Below, one piece after another: positions 1-8,468 of a DNA stretch of 64,000 nucleotides. Position numbers and translations under genes: made by a program. The notes beneath the pieces were generated by a model, which was not told the DNA's origin, did not search any database, and worked only from the letters and a program-made list of their open reading frames with translations. The DNA lies in contig JBAZNL010000006.1 of the NCBI GenBank assembly GCA_041649275.1, positions 23,088 through 87,087 of the forward strand. Reading direction: 5' to 3'. Position 1 is the stretch's first letter. Every line of letters begins with the position of its first letter. The DNA is from Candidatus Izemoplasmatales bacterium (GTDB taxonomy: Bacteria; Bacillota_I; Bacilli_A; Izemoplasmatales; Hujiaoplasmataceae).

Positions 1-310
1 TGTCCTGAACGACGGCGTCGTCACTGCCGCCGTGACCAAGACGGCGCTCGAAAAACTCAAGATCGACGAGACCGGACTCGACCGCAAGGACCGCGAGTAC
101 CTCGCCGCGATCATCGACAAGTATCGCGGCGGTCCCGTCGGTCTCGAGACGATCGCCACCTCGATCAGCGAGGACCCGACGACGCTCGAAGACGTGTACG
201 AACCCTATCTCATCCAGATGGGCTTCGTCAGCCGGACGCCCCGCGGCCGGGTCGTCACCGAGAAGGGATACCAGCATCTCAAGAAAGGATACCAGGGCAG
301 CCTGTTCTGA
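1..310 (+). CDS. ruvB: Holliday junction branch migration ATPase RuvB, C-terminal part (partial at window start)
   Basis: This is the C-terminal end of RuvB, the hexameric AAA+ motor that drives branch migration of Holliday junctions with RuvA. The reading frame is open from base 2, so the gene begins before the window, and the GTG at 32 is an internal valine codon. The visible part is the winged-helix DNA-binding domain. It carries the family motifs GGPVGL, EDVYEPYLIQ.GF and TPRGRVVT followed by a short tail. The ATPase domain is outside the window. The stop is 2 bases before queA, so the two are probably co-transcribed, a common ruvB-queA arrangement in Gram-positive bacteria. Confidence 0.93.
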   Translation, partial: VLNDGVVTAAVTKTALEKLKIDETGLDRKDREYLAAIIDKYRGGPVGLETIATSISEDPTTLEDVYEPYLIQMGFVSRTPRGRVVTEKGYQHLKKGYQGSLF

Positions 311-312
311 AC

Positions 313-1350
313 ATGAAGACTTCCGATTTCGATTATGTCCTTCCGCCCGAACTGATCGCCCAGACGCCTCTTTCGGACCGTCAGGGCTCGCGCCTTCTGG
401 TCTGCCGGCGCGATTCGTTCGAGCTCGTCCACGACCATTTCTACAACATCGTCGAATATCTCGAAAAGGGCGACGTGCTCGTCGTGAACGACACCCGGGT
501 CCTCCCCGCCCGGCTCGCCGGCATCAAGCGCGACACCGCCGCCGCGATCGAGATCCTGCTCCTCCGGCAACTCGAGGGCGACGTCTGGGAGACGCTCGCG
601 AAACCCGCCAAACGGGTCCGCGAACAGAGCGTGATCGTCTTCGGCGACGGACTCCTCGAGGCGACCTGCGTGGGCGTCGGCGAGGAGGGCATCCGCCTTC
701 TCCGCTTCGCCTACGACGGCGTGTTCCTCGAACTGCTCGACCGTCTCGGCGAGATGCCGCTGCCGCCGTACATCCACGAACAGCTCGCCGACCGCGACCG
801 CTACCAGACCGTCTACTCGAAGGTCGTCGGATCGGCCGCGGCCCCGACCGCCGGACTGCATTTCACCCCCGAACTGCTCGACCGGATCCGCGCCCATGGC
901 GTCACCGTCGCCTCCCTCACCCTCCACGTCGGCCTCGGTACCTTCCGGCCCGTCGCCGTCGAGGACGTGACGACGCACAGGATGCATTCCGAGTTCTACG
1001 CGCTCTCGGCCGAAACGGCCGCGACGCTCGAGGACGCGCGCCGCGAAGGTCGCCGGATCATCGCCGTCGGCACCACCTCGACGCGGACGCTCGAGACGGT
1101 GATGGCGAAATACGGCCGCTTCGTTCCGGCTTCCGGATGGACCGACATCTTCATCTATCCGGGCTTCCGGTTCCGGGCGATCGACGGTCTCATCACCAAC
1201 TTCCATTTGCCCAAGTCGACGCTCGTGATGCTCGTTTCCGCCTTCGCCTCGAAGGAGATCGTGTTTTCCGCCTACGCCGCCGCGATCGCCGAAAAGTACC
1301 GTTTCTTCTCGTTCGGCGACGCAATGCTGATCCTGCCGTCGAAGCATTGA
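313..1350 (+). CDS. queA: S-adenosylmethionine:tRNA ribosyltransferase-isomerase QueA
   Basis: QueA transfers and isomerises the ribosyl part of S-adenosylmethionine onto preQ1 in tRNA, giving epoxyqueuosine at wobble position 34. The 345-residue length is normal for the family. It starts with the typical FDYVLPPELIAQTP and contains DVLVVNDTRVLPARL, the EMPLPPYI segment, the TAGLHFT motif, HVGLGTF and the ITNFHLPKSTL.MLVSAF block. The ATG at 313 lies 2 bases after ruvB. Together with tgt downstream it supplies two steps of queuosine biosynthesis; pduL sits between them. Confidence 0.97.
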   Translation: MKTSDFDYVLPPELIAQTPLSDRQGSRLLVCRRDSFELVHDHFYNIVEYLEKGDVLVVNDTRVLPARLAGIKRDTAAAIEILLLRQLEGDVWETLAKPAKRVREQSVIVFGDGLLEATCVGVGEEGIRLLRFAYDGVFLELLDRLGEMPLPPYIHEQLADRDRYQTVYSKVVGSAAAPTAGLHFTPELLDRIRAHGVTVASLTLHVGLGTFRPVAVEDVTTHRMHSEFYALSAETAATLEDARREGRRIIAVGTTSTRTLETVMAKYGRFVPASGWTDIFIYPGFRFRAIDGLITNFHLPKSTLVMLVSAFASKEIVFSAYAAAIAEKYRFFSFGDAMLILPSKH

Positions 1351-1397
1351 TGCCCGCTCCATCCATCCACGCAAAGTCCCTATAGGAGGTTCCATCC

Positions 1398-1970
1398 ATG
1401 GAAAAGAAAATACTCGTCGAAGTTTCCGCACGTCATGTGCACCTGTCCCCCACCGCGCTCGAGACGCTGTTCGGCCCGGGATACCAGCTTACCGTCAAGA
1501 AACCCCTCTCCCAACCCGGCCAGTACGCCGCCGAGGAACGCGTCACCGTCGTCGGCCCGAAGAAGGAGCTCGCCGGCATCTCGATCCTCGGTCCGGTCCG
1601 CAAGGACACCCAGGTCGAGCTTTCGCTCACTGACGCGCGCTCGATCGGGATCGTCGCCCCGGTCCGCGAATCCGGCGACATCAAGGCCAGCGCCCCCTGC
1701 CGCATCGTCGGTCCGAAGGGCGAGATCACCGTCTCCGAGGGCGTCATCATCGCCAAGCGCCACATCCATCTGACGCCGGCCGACGCCGCCGCCTGGGGTC
1801 TTTCGGACAAGGAGAAGGTCCTCGTCCGCATCGACACCGAAGGCCGCTCGCTGATCTTCGGCGACGTCGTCTGCCGCGTCCGCGCCGACTTCGCCACGGC
1901 GATGCACATCGATACCGACGAAGGGAACGCCGCCGGCGTTTCCGGCGTCGTCTACGGCACCATCCTCTGA
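1398..1970 (+). CDS. pduL: Phosphate acyltransferase of the PduL family (phosphotransacetylase)
   Basis: PduL-type enzymes exchange acyl groups between CoA and phosphate, making acetyl- or propanoyl-phosphate. They are unrelated to classical Pta. The 190-residue protein has both halves of the family: an SARHVHL motif with His13 and His15, a KRHIHLT motif with His122 and His124, and a late MHIDTDEGNAA motif with His170 and Glu175. The histidines match the metal-binding residues of the family. It starts directly with the catalytic domain, without the N-terminal encapsulation helix of microcompartment forms, so a cytosolic Pta-like role in acetate metabolism is the likely job (inference). A strong AGGAGGT lies 7 bases before the ATG. 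Its place between queA and tgt is unusual. Confidence 0.9.
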   Translation: MEKKILVEVSARHVHLSPTALETLFGPGYQLTVKKPLSQPGQYAAEERVTVVGPKKELAGISILGPVRKDTQVELSLTDARSIGIVAPVRESGDIKASAPCRIVGPKGEITVSEGVIIAKRHIHLTPADAAAWGLSDKEKVLVRIDTEGRSLIFGDVVCRVRADFATAMHIDTDEGNAAGVSGVVYGTIL

Positions 1971-1983
1971 TCGGCTGAAGGCG

Positions 1984-3096
1984 ATGCCGTTCTCTTTCGA
2001 CGTCGTCCGCGCATCCCGCGAGACGAAAGCCCGGATCGGCGTCCTGCATACGTCCCACGGCGACTTCGAGACGCCGATCTTCATGCCCGTCGGCACCCAG
2101 GCGACCGTCAAGACGCTCGACCCGCAGGAGACGATGGAAGTGAGCGACGGCCTCATCCTCGGCAACACCTACCATCTCTGGCTGCAGCCGGGGGACGCCG
2201 TCGTCAAGGCCCACGGCGGGATCCGCGGGTTCATGAGATGGGACGGCGGCCTGCTTACCGACTCGGGCGGATTCCAGGTCTTCAGCCTCTCCAAGATCCG
2301 CAAGATCAGGGAGGAAGGCGTCGAGTTCCGGCATCATCTGTCGGGCGAGCGCCTGTTCATGACCCCCGAGGACAGCATCCGCGTCCAGAACAATCTCGGC
2401 GCCGACATCATCATGAGCTTCGACGAGTGTCCGCCGTTCGATTCGTCCTACGACTACATGAAGAAGTCCGTCGAACGGACCGTCCGGTGGGCCGCGCGCG
2501 GCAAAGCCGCGCACGCCGACCCCGACGGCCAGGCGCTGTTCGGCATCGTCCAGGGCGGACCGCACCGCGACCTGCGCGCCTATTGCGCGTCGGAACTGCA
2601 GAAGATCGACTTTCCGGGATACTCGATCGGAGGTCTCGCGATCGGCGAGACCAAGGCCGAGATGTACGAGGTCCTTGGCTACATGGACGAACTGCTTCCG
2701 AAGGACAAGCCGCGCTACCTGATGGGCGTCGGTTCCCCCGACGACCTGATCGTCGGCGCGATGAACGGCGTCGACATGTTCGACTGCGTGCTGCCGACGC
2801 GGATCGCCCGCCACGGCACGGCGATGACCTCGCACGGCAAGGTCGTGATCAAGAACCGGGAATACGAAAACGACATGGGCCCGCTCGATCCCGACTGCGA
2901 CTGCAAGGTCTGCCGCACCTACACCCGCTCCTACCTCCGGCACCTCTTCAAGGCCGACGAGATCCTCGGACTCCGGCTCGTCACCTATCACAACCTCCAT
3001 TTCCTGAAGGGGCTGATGCACGCGATCCGCGCCGCCGTCAGGGAAGACCGGCTCGTCGCCTTCAAGGACGCTTTCTTCGCCCGGTACTATCGCTAG
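1984..3096 (+). CDS. tgt: Queuine/preQ1 tRNA-ribosyltransferase (tRNA-guanine transglycosylase)
   Basis: Tgt replaces guanine 34 of the GUN-anticodon tRNAs with preQ1 in bacteria. The 370-residue protein has the general acid Asp93 in DSGGFQ, the FDECPP substrate loop, GGLAIGE, and the nucleophile Asp267 in MFDCVLPTR. The C-terminal zinc site is Cys305, Cys307, Cys310 and His336. It follows pduL by 13 bases and completes the ruvB-queA-pduL-tgt run. No convincing intrinsic terminator follows it; ftsZ has a separate promoter. Function is secure from the complete motif set. Confidence 0.97.
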   Translation: MPFSFDVVRASRETKARIGVLHTSHGDFETPIFMPVGTQATVKTLDPQETMEVSDGLILGNTYHLWLQPGDAVVKAHGGIRGFMRWDGGLLTDSGGFQVFSLSKIRKIREEGVEFRHHLSGERLFMTPEDSIRVQNNLGADIIMSFDECPPFDSSYDYMKKSVERTVRWAARGKAAHADPDGQALFGIVQGGPHRDLRAYCASELQKIDFPGYSIGGLAIGETKAEMYEVLGYMDELLPKDKPRYLMGVGSPDDLIVGAMNGVDMFDCVLPTRIARHGTAMTSHGKVVIKNREYENDMGPLDPDCDCKVCRTYTRSYLRHLFKADEILGLRLVTYHNLHFLKGLMHAIRAAVREDRLVAFKDAFFARYYR

Positions 3097-3134
3097 GGAC
3101 GTTCGTCCGGACATCGAATTATACGTTCCTCTTA

Positions 3135-3163
3135 TTGAATATTCGCCCGACATTACGTATAAT
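3135..3163 (+). promoter_or_regulatory. ftsZ promoter (TTGAAT-17-TATAAT)
   Basis: A -35 TTGAAT (3135-3140) and a perfect -10 TATAAT (3158-3163) are separated by 17 bases. Expected transcription start is near 3170, giving a leader of about 110 bases before ftsZ. Confidence 0.85.
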
Positions 3164-3174
3164 GATTATAAAGC

Positions 3175-3252
3175 GCGCACCGCTTCGGACCGGCGTCAAG
3201 ATCGTGTCCGAAGGCCGTGCGCAGAGCATCACGCCGGGTTTTCACAAAACCG
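3175..3252 (+). promoter_or_regulatory. Structured 5' leader of ftsZ (two hairpins)
   Basis: Right at the predicted RNA start, GCGCAC plus CTTCGGAC (3175-3190) can pair with GTCCGAAG plus GTGCGC (3206-3222). A second small hairpin, GGTTTT/AAAACC (3237-3251), follows just before the ribosome binding site AGGGGGGT. Neither hairpin is followed by a T run of terminator type. It may stabilise the mRNA or tune translation; the function is not known. Confidence 0.45.
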
Positions 3253-3280
3253 CGACGAAGCTGCGCCAGGGGGGTCCTCC

Positions 3281-4450
3281 ATGTTCGACATGAATGAGAA
3301 TTTCAACCAGAAACCGATGATCAAGGTCATCGGCGTCGGCGGCGGCGGCGGCTCGGCCATCAACCGCATGATCGAGAACGACGTCCAGGGCGTGGAATTC
3401 ATCGCGATGAACACCGACGCCCAGGTCCTCCGCCTCTCCAAGGCGGACGTCCGCCTGCAGCTCGGGAAGATGCTCACGCGCGGACTCGGCGCCGGCGCCA
3501 ATCCCGAGGTCGGCCGCCAGGCCGCCCTCGAATCCGAAGACGAGATCCGCGAGATCCTGTCGGACACCGACATGGTCTTCATCACCGCCGGCATGGGCGG
3601 CGGCACCGGCACCGGCGCCGCGCCGGTGATCGCCCGCATCGCCCGCGAGATGGGCTGCCTCACGATCGGCATCGTGACCAAGCCGTTCTCCTTCGAAGGC
3701 CGCAAGCGCACCACCGTCGCGATGCAGGGCGTCGAGGAACTCCGTCCCTACGTCGACACCCTGATCGTGATTCCCAACGACAAGCTGCTCTACGTCGTCG
3801 AGAAGGACACGCCCTACCTCGACGCCTTCCGCGAGGCCGACAACGTCCTCCGCCAGGGCGTCCAGGGCATCACCGAGATCATCGCCGTCCCCGGCGTCGT
3901 CAACGTCGACTTCGCCGACGTCAAGACCGTCATGAAGGACAAGGGCACCGCGCTCATGGGCATCGGCATCGCCTCCGGCGAGAACCGCGCCGTCGAAGCC
4001 GCCCGCGACGCAATCCGGAGCCCGCTCCTCGAAACCTCGATCAACGGCGCCACCGACGCCATCGTCAACATCACCTCCGGCCTCAACGCCTCGCTCTACG
4101 AGATCCACGAGATCGTCGACGAGATCCAGAAGAGCTCGACGACCGACATCAACGTCATCTACGGGTCCGCGATCAACACCGACCTCGGCGACGAGATCGT
4201 CGTCACCGTGATCGCGACCGGCTTCTCCGACGACCCGCTCAAGCGCGAACAGCTCCTCAAGACCGAACCGAAGCCGGTGATCCCGGCCGTCGAACCGGTT
4301 CCCGCGAAGGAACCGCCGAAGTCGAAGAAGGAAGTCAAGAAAGAGGAGAAGGTCAAGCGCGAGGTCGAGAAGCAGCAGCCGAAGAAGCCCGAAGAAGAAC
4401 CCGAGGACGTCTCGATCCCCTCGTGGCTCAAGGACCGTTTCAAGAAGTAG
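3281..4450 (+). CDS. ftsZ: Cell division GTPase FtsZ
   Basis: FtsZ is the tubulin homologue that polymerises into the cytokinetic ring. The 389-residue protein has the nucleotide-binding N-terminal GVGGGGGSAINRM, the tubulin signature GGGTGTG at 106-112, NDKLL, and the synergy-loop region. A Lys/Glu/Pro-rich linker (about 327-375) follows. The C-terminal conserved tail (IPSWLKDRFKK) is the binding site for partners such as SepF or FtsA. The gene stands alone with its own promoter and terminator, outside any dcw cluster and with no ftsA beside it. The ATG at 3281 is chosen for the AGGGGGGT 5 bases upstream; an ATG at 3290 is also possible. Confidence 0.97.
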   Translation: MFDMNENFNQKPMIKVIGVGGGGGSAINRMIENDVQGVEFIAMNTDAQVLRLSKADVRLQLGKMLTRGLGAGANPEVGRQAALESEDEIREILSDTDMVFITAGMGGGTGTGAAPVIARIAREMGCLTIGIVTKPFSFEGRKRTTVAMQGVEELRPYVDTLIVIPNDKLLYVVEKDTPYLDAFREADNVLRQGVQGITEIIAVPGVVNVDFADVKTVMKDKGTALMGIGIASGENRAVEAARDAIRSPLLETSINGATDAIVNITSGLNASLYEIHEIVDEIQKSSTTDINVIYGSAINTDLGDEIVVTVIATGFSDDPLKREQLLKTEPKPVIPAVEPVPAKEPPKSKKEVKKEEKVKREVEKQQPKKPEEEPEDVSIPSWLKDRFKK

Positions 4451-4471
4451 GCAACCCCGTTTCCGCGACCC

Positions 4472-4512
4472 ATCAGGCCGAGCGTTTCCGCGCTTGGCCT
4501 GATTCTTATTTT
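4472..4512 (+). terminator. Intrinsic terminator after ftsZ
   Basis: Stem ATCAGGCCGAGCG (4472-4484) pairs with CGCTTGGCCTGAT (4491-4503), loop TTTCCG, followed by TCTTATTTT. Confidence 0.9.
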
Positions 4513-4519
4513 CCGGAGG

Positions 4520-4548
4520 TTGTAAACAACCTCGAATGATGGTACAAT
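4520..4548 (+). promoter_or_regulatory. Promoter of the mgtE operon (extended -10)
   Basis: TTGTAA (4520-4525), 17-base spacer, TACAAT (4543-4548) preceded by TGG, an extended -10 element. The start would fall near 4555, so the ATG at 4555 is at the RNA end and the ATG at 4573, behind AAGGAGG (4558-4564), is the real start. Confidence 0.75.
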
Positions 4549-4572
4549 GGACTGATGGAAGGAGGGATTCCG

Positions 4573-5976
4573 ATGAACGAAGAAAACGACATCCGGACGC
4601 CGTTCGAACTCGAAATCGTCGAGATCGTGCGCTCCGACCGCCGCGTCGACGAGAAGAAGGAGCGCCTTTCCGACTTTCACGACTTCGACCTCTCGCAGGC
4701 CCTCCCGCTGTTCGATCCCGCCGAGCGGAAGAAGTTCTACGCCCTCCTCGACGGCGCCACCCTCGCCGACGTCTTCGAGCATCTCGATCCCGAGGACGCC
4801 GTCGTCTACGTCAAGGAACTGCCCCTTCCGGACGCCGCCCGGATCCTGAACGGGATGGAGGGCGACGACCTCGTCGACCTTTTGCAGGCCTTCAAGGACC
4901 GCGACGAGCGGGTCCGGTTCCTCGCCCTCCTCACGCTCGAGCGTCGCAACGGCATCAAGGCCATGATCGACTACGACGACGACCTCGTCGGCTCGATCAT
5001 GAACGACGTCTTCGTCGCGATTCCCCCGACCCTGACCGTCAAGCAGGCGATCCGCGCGCTCGTCGACGCCGCCGGGAAGACCGAGTTCATCAACAACCTC
5101 TACGTCGTCGAGGACGGCGTCCTCGTCGGCGTGCTCTCGCTCCGCGAGATCATCTCCTCCGGAAACCGCCCCGACACCCCGATCCGCGAACTGATGACGA
5201 CCAACCTCGTCACCGTGACCCCGACCACCCGCAAGGAAGAGGCGATCGGGATCATGCGCGACTACGACTTCATGCTCCTGCCGGTCGTCGGCGACGACGG
5301 CCGCATCCTCGGGATCCTCTCCTTCGACGACATGATCGAGGCGCAGAACGAAGAGAGCGACGAGGACTATGCCAAGCTCGCCGCGGTCGCCGACGTCGAG
5401 GTCGACGACGAGAAGGAGTCGGCCGCCGTCGCAGTGCGGAAGCGCATGCCGTGGCTGATCATCCTGCTTCTGCTCGACGTCGTCACGAGTTCCGTGGTGG
5501 CCGGCTTCGAGGGCGTGATCGCCGCGATTCCGACGCTCGCGCTGTTCATGCCGATGGTGCTCTCGATGTGCGGCAACACCGGCACCCAGAGCCTCGGCGT
5601 CATCATCCAGCTGTTCGCCGACAACCGACTCGAGACCCGGAAGGAACGGTCGATCCACCTGTTCCACGAACTTCTGACCGGTCTCGTCAACGGCCTCGTC
5701 CTCGGGGTCGTCGTCTTCGGACTGGTCCTCGGCCTCCGCACCCTCGACGGCGCGTCGTTTTCCGAAACGCTTCCGTTCGCCGCCGTGATCGCGCTCGCGA
5801 TCGCCGTCGCGCTCACGGTCTCGACCGTCGCCGGTGCCTTCGTGCCGATCCTCTGCAAGCTCGTCAAAATCGATCCCGCGGTCGCCTCCGGACCGTTCAT
5901 CACGACGATCAACGACATCCTCTCGCTTCTCATCTACTTCGGTCTCGCCGCGCTCCTGCTCGGCGGGCTGATGTGA
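4573..5976 (+). CDS. mgtE: Magnesium transporter MgtE (copy 1)
   Basis: MgtE is a homodimeric Mg2+ channel gated by cytosolic Mg2+ sensing. The 467-residue protein has the three expected parts: a helical MgtE N domain (HLDPEDAVVYVKELP and similar), a pair of CBS domains (from about SIMNDVFVAIPPTLTVKQA to DDMIEAQNEE), and a C-terminal five-helix membrane domain with MCGNTGTQSL and a DPAVASGPFITT motif. The start at 4573 is supported by a strong RBS; an in-frame ATG 18 bases upstream lies at the predicted RNA 5' end. It is the first of two adjacent, diverged mgtE genes. Confidence 0.95.
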   Translation: MNEENDIRTPFELEIVEIVRSDRRVDEKKERLSDFHDFDLSQALPLFDPAERKKFYALLDGATLADVFEHLDPEDAVVYVKELPLPDAARILNGMEGDDLVDLLQAFKDRDERVRFLALLTLERRNGIKAMIDYDDDLVGSIMNDVFVAIPPTLTVKQAIRALVDAAGKTEFINNLYVVEDGVLVGVLSLREIISSGNRPDTPIRELMTTNLVTVTPTTRKEEAIGIMRDYDFMLLPVVGDDGRILGILSFDDMIEAQNEESDEDYAKLAAVADVEVDDEKESAAVAVRKRMPWLIILLLLDVVTSSVVAGFEGVIAAIPTLALFMPMVLSMCGNTGTQSLGVIIQLFADNRLETRKERSIHLFHELLTGLVNGLVLGVVVFGLVLGLRTLDGASFSETLPFAAVIALAIAVALTVSTVAGAFVPILCKLVKIDPAVASGPFITTINDILSLLIYFGLAALLLGGLM

Positions 5977-5988
5977 GGGGGTGACGCC

Positions 5989-7431
5989 ATGAACGAGGAA
6001 CTCAAGGAAGAACTCGCCGAACGCGACTATGTCGCGGAAGTGGCCGACCTGATCCGGACCCGTCTGGACGACCCCGCCTTCGTCACGCTGCTCGACGAAT
6101 ACCATCCGTTCGACGTCTCGCATGCGCTCCTCGGCCTCGAACCGGAGCTCCGCCGTCGCTTCTTCGCCGCCGTCCCGGTCGCCGTCGCCGCAAACGTGTT
6201 CGAGCATTTCGAGCGGGAAGACGCCATTTCCTGCATCCGCGAGATCCCGACGCCGGCGGCCGTCGCCGTCATCGACGCGATGGACACCGACGATGCCGTC
6301 GACCTTTTGCAGTACCTCGAGGAGACTGAAAGCGACATCGACCTCGTCAACCAGCTCTCCCCGAAGAAACGCAACGAACTGAAGAAGTACTGGAGCTACG
6401 CCGACGTCGAGATCGGCTCGGTGATGTCCAACAGCTTCGTCGAACTCGGCGTCTCGATGAAGGTCCCCGACGCGATGAAGAAGCTCACCGGCATCGCCGG
6501 CGAGACCGAGTACATCTCGATCCTCTACGTCGTCGACAAGCAGAAGCTGGTCGGCTCCCTCCACCTCAAGGACCTGATCCTCGCCCGCGCCTCGCAGACG
6601 ATCGGCGAGATCATGGAACCGCACGTCGTCTCCGCCGACCCGCACGCCTCGAAGGAGACGGTGGCGCGGATGATGCTCGACTACGGCAACTCCTCGATGC
6701 CGATCGCCGAGGACGGACGGATCGTCGGGATCGTCACCTACGACGACCTGATGGACGTCATCGACGAGATCAAGACGGAAGACTATGCCAAGTTCGCCTC
6801 GGTCGCCCCGGCCGAGATCGCGGCCGAGGAGAAGTCGGTCAAACTGTCGGTGAAGAGCCGGTTGCCCTGGCTCCTCGTCCTGCTCGCGCTCTCGACCCTG
6901 TCCTCGATCGCGCTCTCGCTCTTCGACGGCGCCTTCACCAGTTCCGACGGCGCCCGCCGCCTGGCCGCGGAGCTCGCGATCTTCCTGCCGCTCCTCCTCG
7001 ACATGTCGGGCAATTCGGGGACGCAGTCGCTCGCCGTCATGATCCGCTACCTCGCCAAGAACGACAACGTCCTGAAACGCGCGCAGATCAAACGGACCCT
7101 GCGCCGCGAGATCGTCACCGGTCTGATCGAGGGCCTCGGGATCGGTCTGGTCGTGTTCGGCGTCGGCGTCGTCACCGCCGCGATCGCCGACGGCTGGCCG
7201 CCGGCCGCGCGGGACATCGCGATCGGCGCCGTCACGGCCTTCGCGATCGCCGTCGCGCTTCTGACGGCAACGGTCCTCGGGGCGTTCGTCCCGCTCCTCA
7301 TGAGCTGGCTCAAGAAGGACCCGGCCGTGGCCTCCGGACCGTTCATCACGACCCTCGCCGACATCGCCACCCTCGTCATCTACTACGCCCTGAGCCTCGC
7401 GGTGCTTCTCCCGCTCTATGCTTCGGCGTAA
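5989..7431 (+). CDS. mgtE: Magnesium transporter MgtE (copy 2)
   Basis: A 480-residue paralogue of the preceding gene, 12 bases downstream and behind a GAGGGGG ribosome binding site. It has the same plan: MgtE N domain (FEHFEREDAISCIREIPTP), two CBS domains (VMSNSFVELGVSMKVPDAMKK onward) and a membrane domain with DMSGNSGTQSLAVM and DPAVASGPFITT. The copies clearly share ancestry but differ throughout, so this is an old duplication. Possible roles are a heteromeric channel or different cation preference (Mg2+, Co2+); the sequence does not decide. Confidence 0.94.
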   Translation: MNEELKEELAERDYVAEVADLIRTRLDDPAFVTLLDEYHPFDVSHALLGLEPELRRRFFAAVPVAVAANVFEHFEREDAISCIREIPTPAAVAVIDAMDTDDAVDLLQYLEETESDIDLVNQLSPKKRNELKKYWSYADVEIGSVMSNSFVELGVSMKVPDAMKKLTGIAGETEYISILYVVDKQKLVGSLHLKDLILARASQTIGEIMEPHVVSADPHASKETVARMMLDYGNSSMPIAEDGRIVGIVTYDDLMDVIDEIKTEDYAKFASVAPAEIAAEEKSVKLSVKSRLPWLLVLLALSTLSSIALSLFDGAFTSSDGARRLAAELAIFLPLLLDMSGNSGTQSLAVMIRYLAKNDNVLKRAQIKRTLRREIVTGLIEGLGIGLVVFGVGVVTAAIADGWPPAARDIAIGAVTAFAIAVALLTATVLGAFVPLLMSWLKKDPAVASGPFITTLADIATLVIYYALSLAVLLPLYASA

Positions 7432-7443
7432 GAAAGGAATCCC

Positions 7444-7743
7444 ATGATCGAACTGACCGGGAAACAGAAAAGCAAGCTCAGAAGCCTCGCGATGACGCGT
7501 CCGGCCGCCTTCCAGGTGGGCAAGGAGGGGCTCACCCCCACGCTGCTCTCCGCGATCGACGACTTCGTCCGGAAGAACGAACTCGTCAAGATCGCCCTCC
7601 TCGACACCGCCGCGAGCGACTTCGACGAGGTCGCCCTGGCGCTTTCGGAGCGTCAGATCGCCGTCGTCCAGAAGATCGGCCATACCTTCGTCGGCTATCG
7701 TCCGAACCCGAAGCTCGAGAAGCGGATCGAGCTGCCCCGATGA
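7444..7743 (+). CDS. yhbY: YhbY-family ribosome-assembly RNA-binding protein
   Basis: A 99-residue single CRM (CRS1-YhbY) domain protein that binds pre-50S ribosomal particles. Visible features are the N-terminal LTGKQKSKLRSLA, the PAAFQVGKEGLTPTLL loop equivalent to the GxxG-like RNA-binding turn, and a C-terminal VQKIGHTFVGYRPNP. Length is typical. Its stop overlaps the surE start by four bases (ATGA), so translation is coupled. Bacillus places its orthologue (yqeI) in a ribosome/NAD gene cluster, so this neighbourhood differs. Confidence 0.93.
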   Translation: MIELTGKQKSKLRSLAMTRPAAFQVGKEGLTPTLLSAIDDFVRKNELVKIALLDTAASDFDEVALALSERQIAVVQKIGHTFVGYRPNPKLEKRIELPR

Positions 7744-8468
7744 AGATCCTCGTCACCAACGACGACGGCTACCAGGCCGTCGGGATCAGGCTGCTTGCAG
7801 ACCTCGCGAAGAAGTACGGCGACGTCACCGTCGTCGCCCCCCATACGCACATGAGCGGCGCCTCGGTCTCCCGCGGCGGCTGGTTCCAGTCGAAGGCCTA
7901 CCGCCAGGAAGAAGGACTCTACAGCGTCGAGGGCACGCCCGCCGACGCCGTCCACTTCGGCATCTTCGGCCTCGACCTGAAGCCCGACCTGGTCCTCTCC
8001 GGGATCAACGACGGCCTCAACATCGGGATCGACACGATCTACTCCGGCACCGTCGGCGCCGCCATGGAGGCGCTCAAGGCGCGCGTCCCGGCGATCGCCT
8101 TCTCGTGCGACTTCGGCCACTACGGGCCCGCCGAGAAGCATTTCGACGAGGTCATGCGCTACATCGTCGACCACGACCTGACCTCGCGCAACTACGTATT
8201 GAACGTCAACTTTCCCTCCAAACGCTACGAGACCTCGAAGGGCGTGATGGTGACCGACATCGCCTTCCGGCCGATGCACCACTACTACGTCGAGGGACCC
8301 GAGGGCGTGTACAAGAACAAGCGTTCCTACCTGCCGTACGACTTCATCCCCGGGACCGACCTGTGGGCGGCCGAGAACGGCTACACCTCGATCACCCCGC
8401 TCAAGCTCGGGAACCGCACCTCCTCCGGGCTCGCGGAGCTGAAGAAGAAGGTCGGGGAGCTTGAATAG
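7740..8468 (+). CDS. surE: 5'/3'-nucleotidase SurE
   Basis: SurE dephosphorylates nucleoside 5'- and 3'-monophosphates and short polyphosphates using a divalent metal. The 242-residue protein opens with VTNDDGY, whose Asn7, Asp8 and Asp9 are metal ligands. It contains SGASVSR, VEGTPADAVHFGI and SGINDGLNIG, all diagnostic. It overlaps yhbY by four bases. This adds an internal nucleotidase to the window's salvage genes (deoC, deoD, pdp, 5'-nucleotidase). Confidence 0.95.
   Translation: MKILVTNDDGYQAVGIRLLADLAKKYGDVTVVAPHTHMSGASVSRGGWFQSKAYRQEEGLYSVEGTPADAVHFGIFGLDLKPDLVLSGINDGLNIGIDTIYSGTVGAAMEALKARVPAIAFSCDFGHYGPAEKHFDEVMRYIVDHDLTSRNYVLNVNFPSKRYETSKGVMVTDIAFRPMHHYYVEGPEGVYKNKRSYLPYDFIPGTDLWAAENGYTSITPLKLGNRTSSGLAELKKKVGELE

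Noticed and set aside
3096..3110. Terminator after tgt (GGACGTTCGTCC)
   Set aside because: The stem is only four pairs and no T run follows.
4159..7683. A long minus-strand open frame opposite ftsZ and mgtE
   Set aside because: Low-complexity R/D/E/G composition and overlap with well-recognised genes mark it as a GC-bias shadow.
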